NCBI RefSeq assembly: GCF_003096675.1
Contig: NZ_QEKW01000018.1
Span: 1 to 64,000 of the forward strand
From: Actinomycetospora cinnamomea
Lineage (GTDB): Bacteria > Actinomycetota > Actinomycetes > Mycobacteriales > Pseudonocardiaceae
Reading direction: 5' to 3'
Length of the DNA stretch: 64,000 nucleotides
The notes beneath the pieces were generated by a model that made no database searches, was not told where the DNA came from, and was given only the letters and a program-made list of their open reading frames with translations. Each line of letters begins with the position of its first letter. The first letter of the stretch is position 1. Shown in pieces: positions 62,394-64,000 of the stretch. A program made the translations under genes and the position numbers.

Positions 62394-62432
62394 GTTCGGG
62401 GCTACCCCGGTGCCGCTGTGCCGACCCGCGCC

Positions 62433-63707
62433 TCAGCGGACGGCCGGGATGATGACCGCCCCGCCGCCGAACCCGGCGACGCCGGTGGCCTCCGCGCCGA
62501 CGCCGAGATGGGCGTTGACCAGCACCGGCGCGGCGCCGGGGCGGGTGTCGCGGTCGGCACCCGTGCGGGCGTCGAGCACCACCGGACCGTTGACCGTCGT
62601 GCCGTACACCGCGCCGTGCCAGGCCGTCGTCAGCTGCGGGGCGACGCGGTTGGCCGCCGGGTCGGGCAGCTCCCAGAGCGGGGCGGCGGTGGTCGCGTCG
62701 ACGGCGAACACGCGGGCGTCGCCGCCGCACACGGTGGTGGCCGCCTCGTCCCAGACGCAGCGCGGGGGCGTGTAGGAGCGGCCGACGTCCACGGTGCGCA
62801 CGGTCGCGCCGCGGGCGTCGACGAACCGCAGCGATGCCGACGGGGCCGTCAGGGTCGTGGCCGCCGTGCGCCCGGAGACGACGGCGAGCCCGGGCCCGGC
62901 CGGCGTGATCTCCGGGCCCCGCAGCACCTCGCCGTCGAAGCGGCGCAGGCCCGTGACGACGTCGAGGCCCACCACCGTCGACGAGGCGTAGGCGCGGCTC
63001 TGCCCGGGCGTCGTCGCCACACCCAGCGCCGTGCCACCCGCCGGGCCGTCGGCGAGCACCGCGTCCACCGCGACGCCGTCGGCGGTCCAGAGCACGGCGT
63101 GCGAGGTGAGGTCGACGCCGAGGGCGGTGCGCCGGGTGTCGGTGCCCGCGGTGAGCACGGCGACGCCCGCCACGACGCCGGCCACGCGCAGCGCCACCGC
63201 CGGTGGGCGATCCGCCCACGGCAGCACGGTCGGTGCGCTCCAGCGCAGCGCGCCGGTGGCGGCGTCGAAGGCGAGCAGCTCGACCGACAGGCCGGGCGGG
63301 GTCGTCCCGGAGCCGGGGACCACGCTCGCCGCCCCGACCAGCACCGCCCCGTCCCCGGTGGCGACGGGCCGGCCCGCGGCGTGGCGCCCGGGCGGGGCGG
63401 CGGGACCGGGGATCTCCGCGCCGGTGGAGTCGACGCGCAGGACGCGGCCGCCGTCGGTGGCCCAGACGGCGGTGCCGACGAGGGCGGCGGGCAGGTCGTC
63501 GGCGTCGCGGCCGAACACCCGCGTGCCCGACCCGACGAACAGGCTTCCCGTCGGGGCCGCGAACCCCGTGGGCGGGTCGTACGCCGGTGGCGGTGCGTCC
63601 TCGACGTCCGCACCACCACACCCGGTGAGCACGCCGAGCACGGTGAGCACGGTGAGCACGACCACCACGATCACCCGCCCGGCGACCGGGCGACCTCCGA
63701 CGAGCAC
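62433..63707 (-). CDS. Lipoprotein with PQQ/BamB-like beta-propeller
   Basis: 424 residues. Signal helix and lipobox VLTGC, then a repeated beta-propeller (about 45-424) with blades ending in patterns such as AFDAATGALRWSAP, VLDARTGADRD and AVDATTAAPLWELP (the W-docking-like A-x-D-x-x-T-G-x-x-x-W motif of PQQ-repeat proteins). Two cysteines (PPRCVWDEAATTVCGG) may form a disulfide. No dehydrogenase residues are evident, so it is more likely a binding or scaffold protein. GTG 63707. Confidence 0.8.
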   Translation of the reverse strand: MLVGGRPVAGRVIVVVVLTVLTVLGVLTGCGGADVEDAPPPAYDPPTGFAAPTGSLFVGSGTRVFGRDADDLPAALVGTAVWATDGGRVLRVDSTGAEIPGPAAPPGRHAAGRPVATGDGAVLVGAASVVPGSGTTPPGLSVELLAFDAATGALRWSAPTVLPWADRPPAVALRVAGVVAGVAVLTAGTDTRRTALGVDLTSHAVLWTADGVAVDAVLADGPAGGTALGVATTPGQSRAYASSTVVGLDVVTGLRRFDGEVLRGPEITPAGPGLAVVSGRTAATTLTAPSASLRFVDARGATVRTVDVGRSYTPPRCVWDEAATTVCGGDARVFAVDATTAAPLWELPDPAANRVAPQLTTAWHGAVYGTTVNGPVVLDARTGADRDTRPGAAPVLVNAHLGVGAEATGVAGFGGGAVIIPAVR

Positions 63708-63762
63708 GCCGGGCAGCGTTCCATGCCGCTCCCCGCTCCTCCGCGGGCCCGCCCGCGGGCGC

Positions 63763-64000
63763 TCACTCCGACGCGACGGCGTCCTCCGCCGCGCGGCGCG
63801 GGGTCACGACCGGCAACGGGCCCGTGGCCTGGGCCAGGCGCCGCTGGGCGCGGGCGATGCGGGCGGCGTGCTCCGCGGCGGCGGCCTGCTCGGCCTTCCG
63901 CGCCTTGCGCTCGGCGCGGTTCGGGCGCCTCACGGGCTCGTCAGGGGTGGGCGCGGCGGTGTCGTCGACAGGGCCGGCGGGCGGGGCGACGGGCTGGGCC
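63763..64000 (-). CDS. C-terminal part of an unidentified protein (runs off the window)
   Basis: An open minus-strand frame ends at TGA 63763-63765 and continues past base 64000, giving 78 residues: a Pro/Asp-rich linker, then a highly charged helix (RAERKARKAEQAAAAEHAAR) and a basic tail ending EDAVASE. Only the disordered C-terminus is visible, so the protein cannot be named. Composition and third-position GC fit coding sequence. Confidence 0.55.
   Translation of the reverse strand, partial: AQPVAPPAGPVDDTAAPTPDEPVRRPNRAERKARKAEQAAAAEHAARIARAQRRLAQATGPLPVVTPRRAAEDAVASE

Overview
The window is chromosomal DNA from a very GC-rich actinobacterium, most probably Pseudonocardia or a close relative in the Pseudonocardiales. 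The signs are heavy use of GTG starts and GTGA/ATGA stop-start overlaps, a mycothiol S-conjugate amidase, an EmbC-type arabinosyltransferase, and a gene order that follows the Mycobacterium tuberculosis stretch Rv1086 to Rv1020. In order these are short-chain prenyltransferase, hemolysin III, DUF255 thioredoxin, Rv1083-like, mca, greA, metB, cbs, fadA, then ppx, DUF501, ftsB, eno, transglycosylase, mazG and mfd. No phage, transposase, CRISPR array or rRNA operon was seen.

Layout. 0-13 kb: prenyl lipid, mycothiol and transsulfuration housekeeping (mca operon, greA, threonine ammonia-lyase, cbs-metB, thiolase). 13-16 kb: an AbiEi/DUF559-like gene bracketed by inverted pairs of a 49-bp intergenic repeat, then a Bax-inhibitor-1 membrane protein and a small MT0933-type antitoxin-like protein. 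16-19 kb: a LOV blue-light/PP2C phosphatase and a PIG-L homologue with an altered catalytic motif. 19.4-26.4 kb: an unusual short tRNA with a UAA anticodon behind udgB and ppx, then the ftsB-eno block and a transglycosylase. 26.5-45.7 kb: an insertion between the Rv1022-like and Rv1021-like genes. 45.8-52 kb: mazG, a SurA-like lipoprotein and mfd. 52-64 kb: secreted and envelope proteins, a tyrosine phosphatase with a collagen-like tail, an isolated ATP synthase b-subunit-like gene, a universal stress protein and several unknowns.

The insertion at 26.5-45.7 kb is the most interesting region. It combines iron acquisition (EfeO, EfeB and an FbpABC-type ferric importer) with surface glycan synthesis: an Emb-type arabinosyltransferase, a flippase, two GT2 enzymes, a GT-C enzyme, a Gfo/Idh oxidoreductase, an alkaline-phosphatase-superfamily enzyme, a UGM-like flavoprotein and UDP-xylose synthase. 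Four sites resembling the IdeR/DmdR iron box lie at its promoters, and fbpC is followed in the same direction by glycan genes. I infer an iron-responsive envelope glycan programme.

The second novel element is the 49-bp repeat. Six copies occur as three doublets. Two doublets have the same 75-bp period, and the other two copies flank one gene in opposite orientation.
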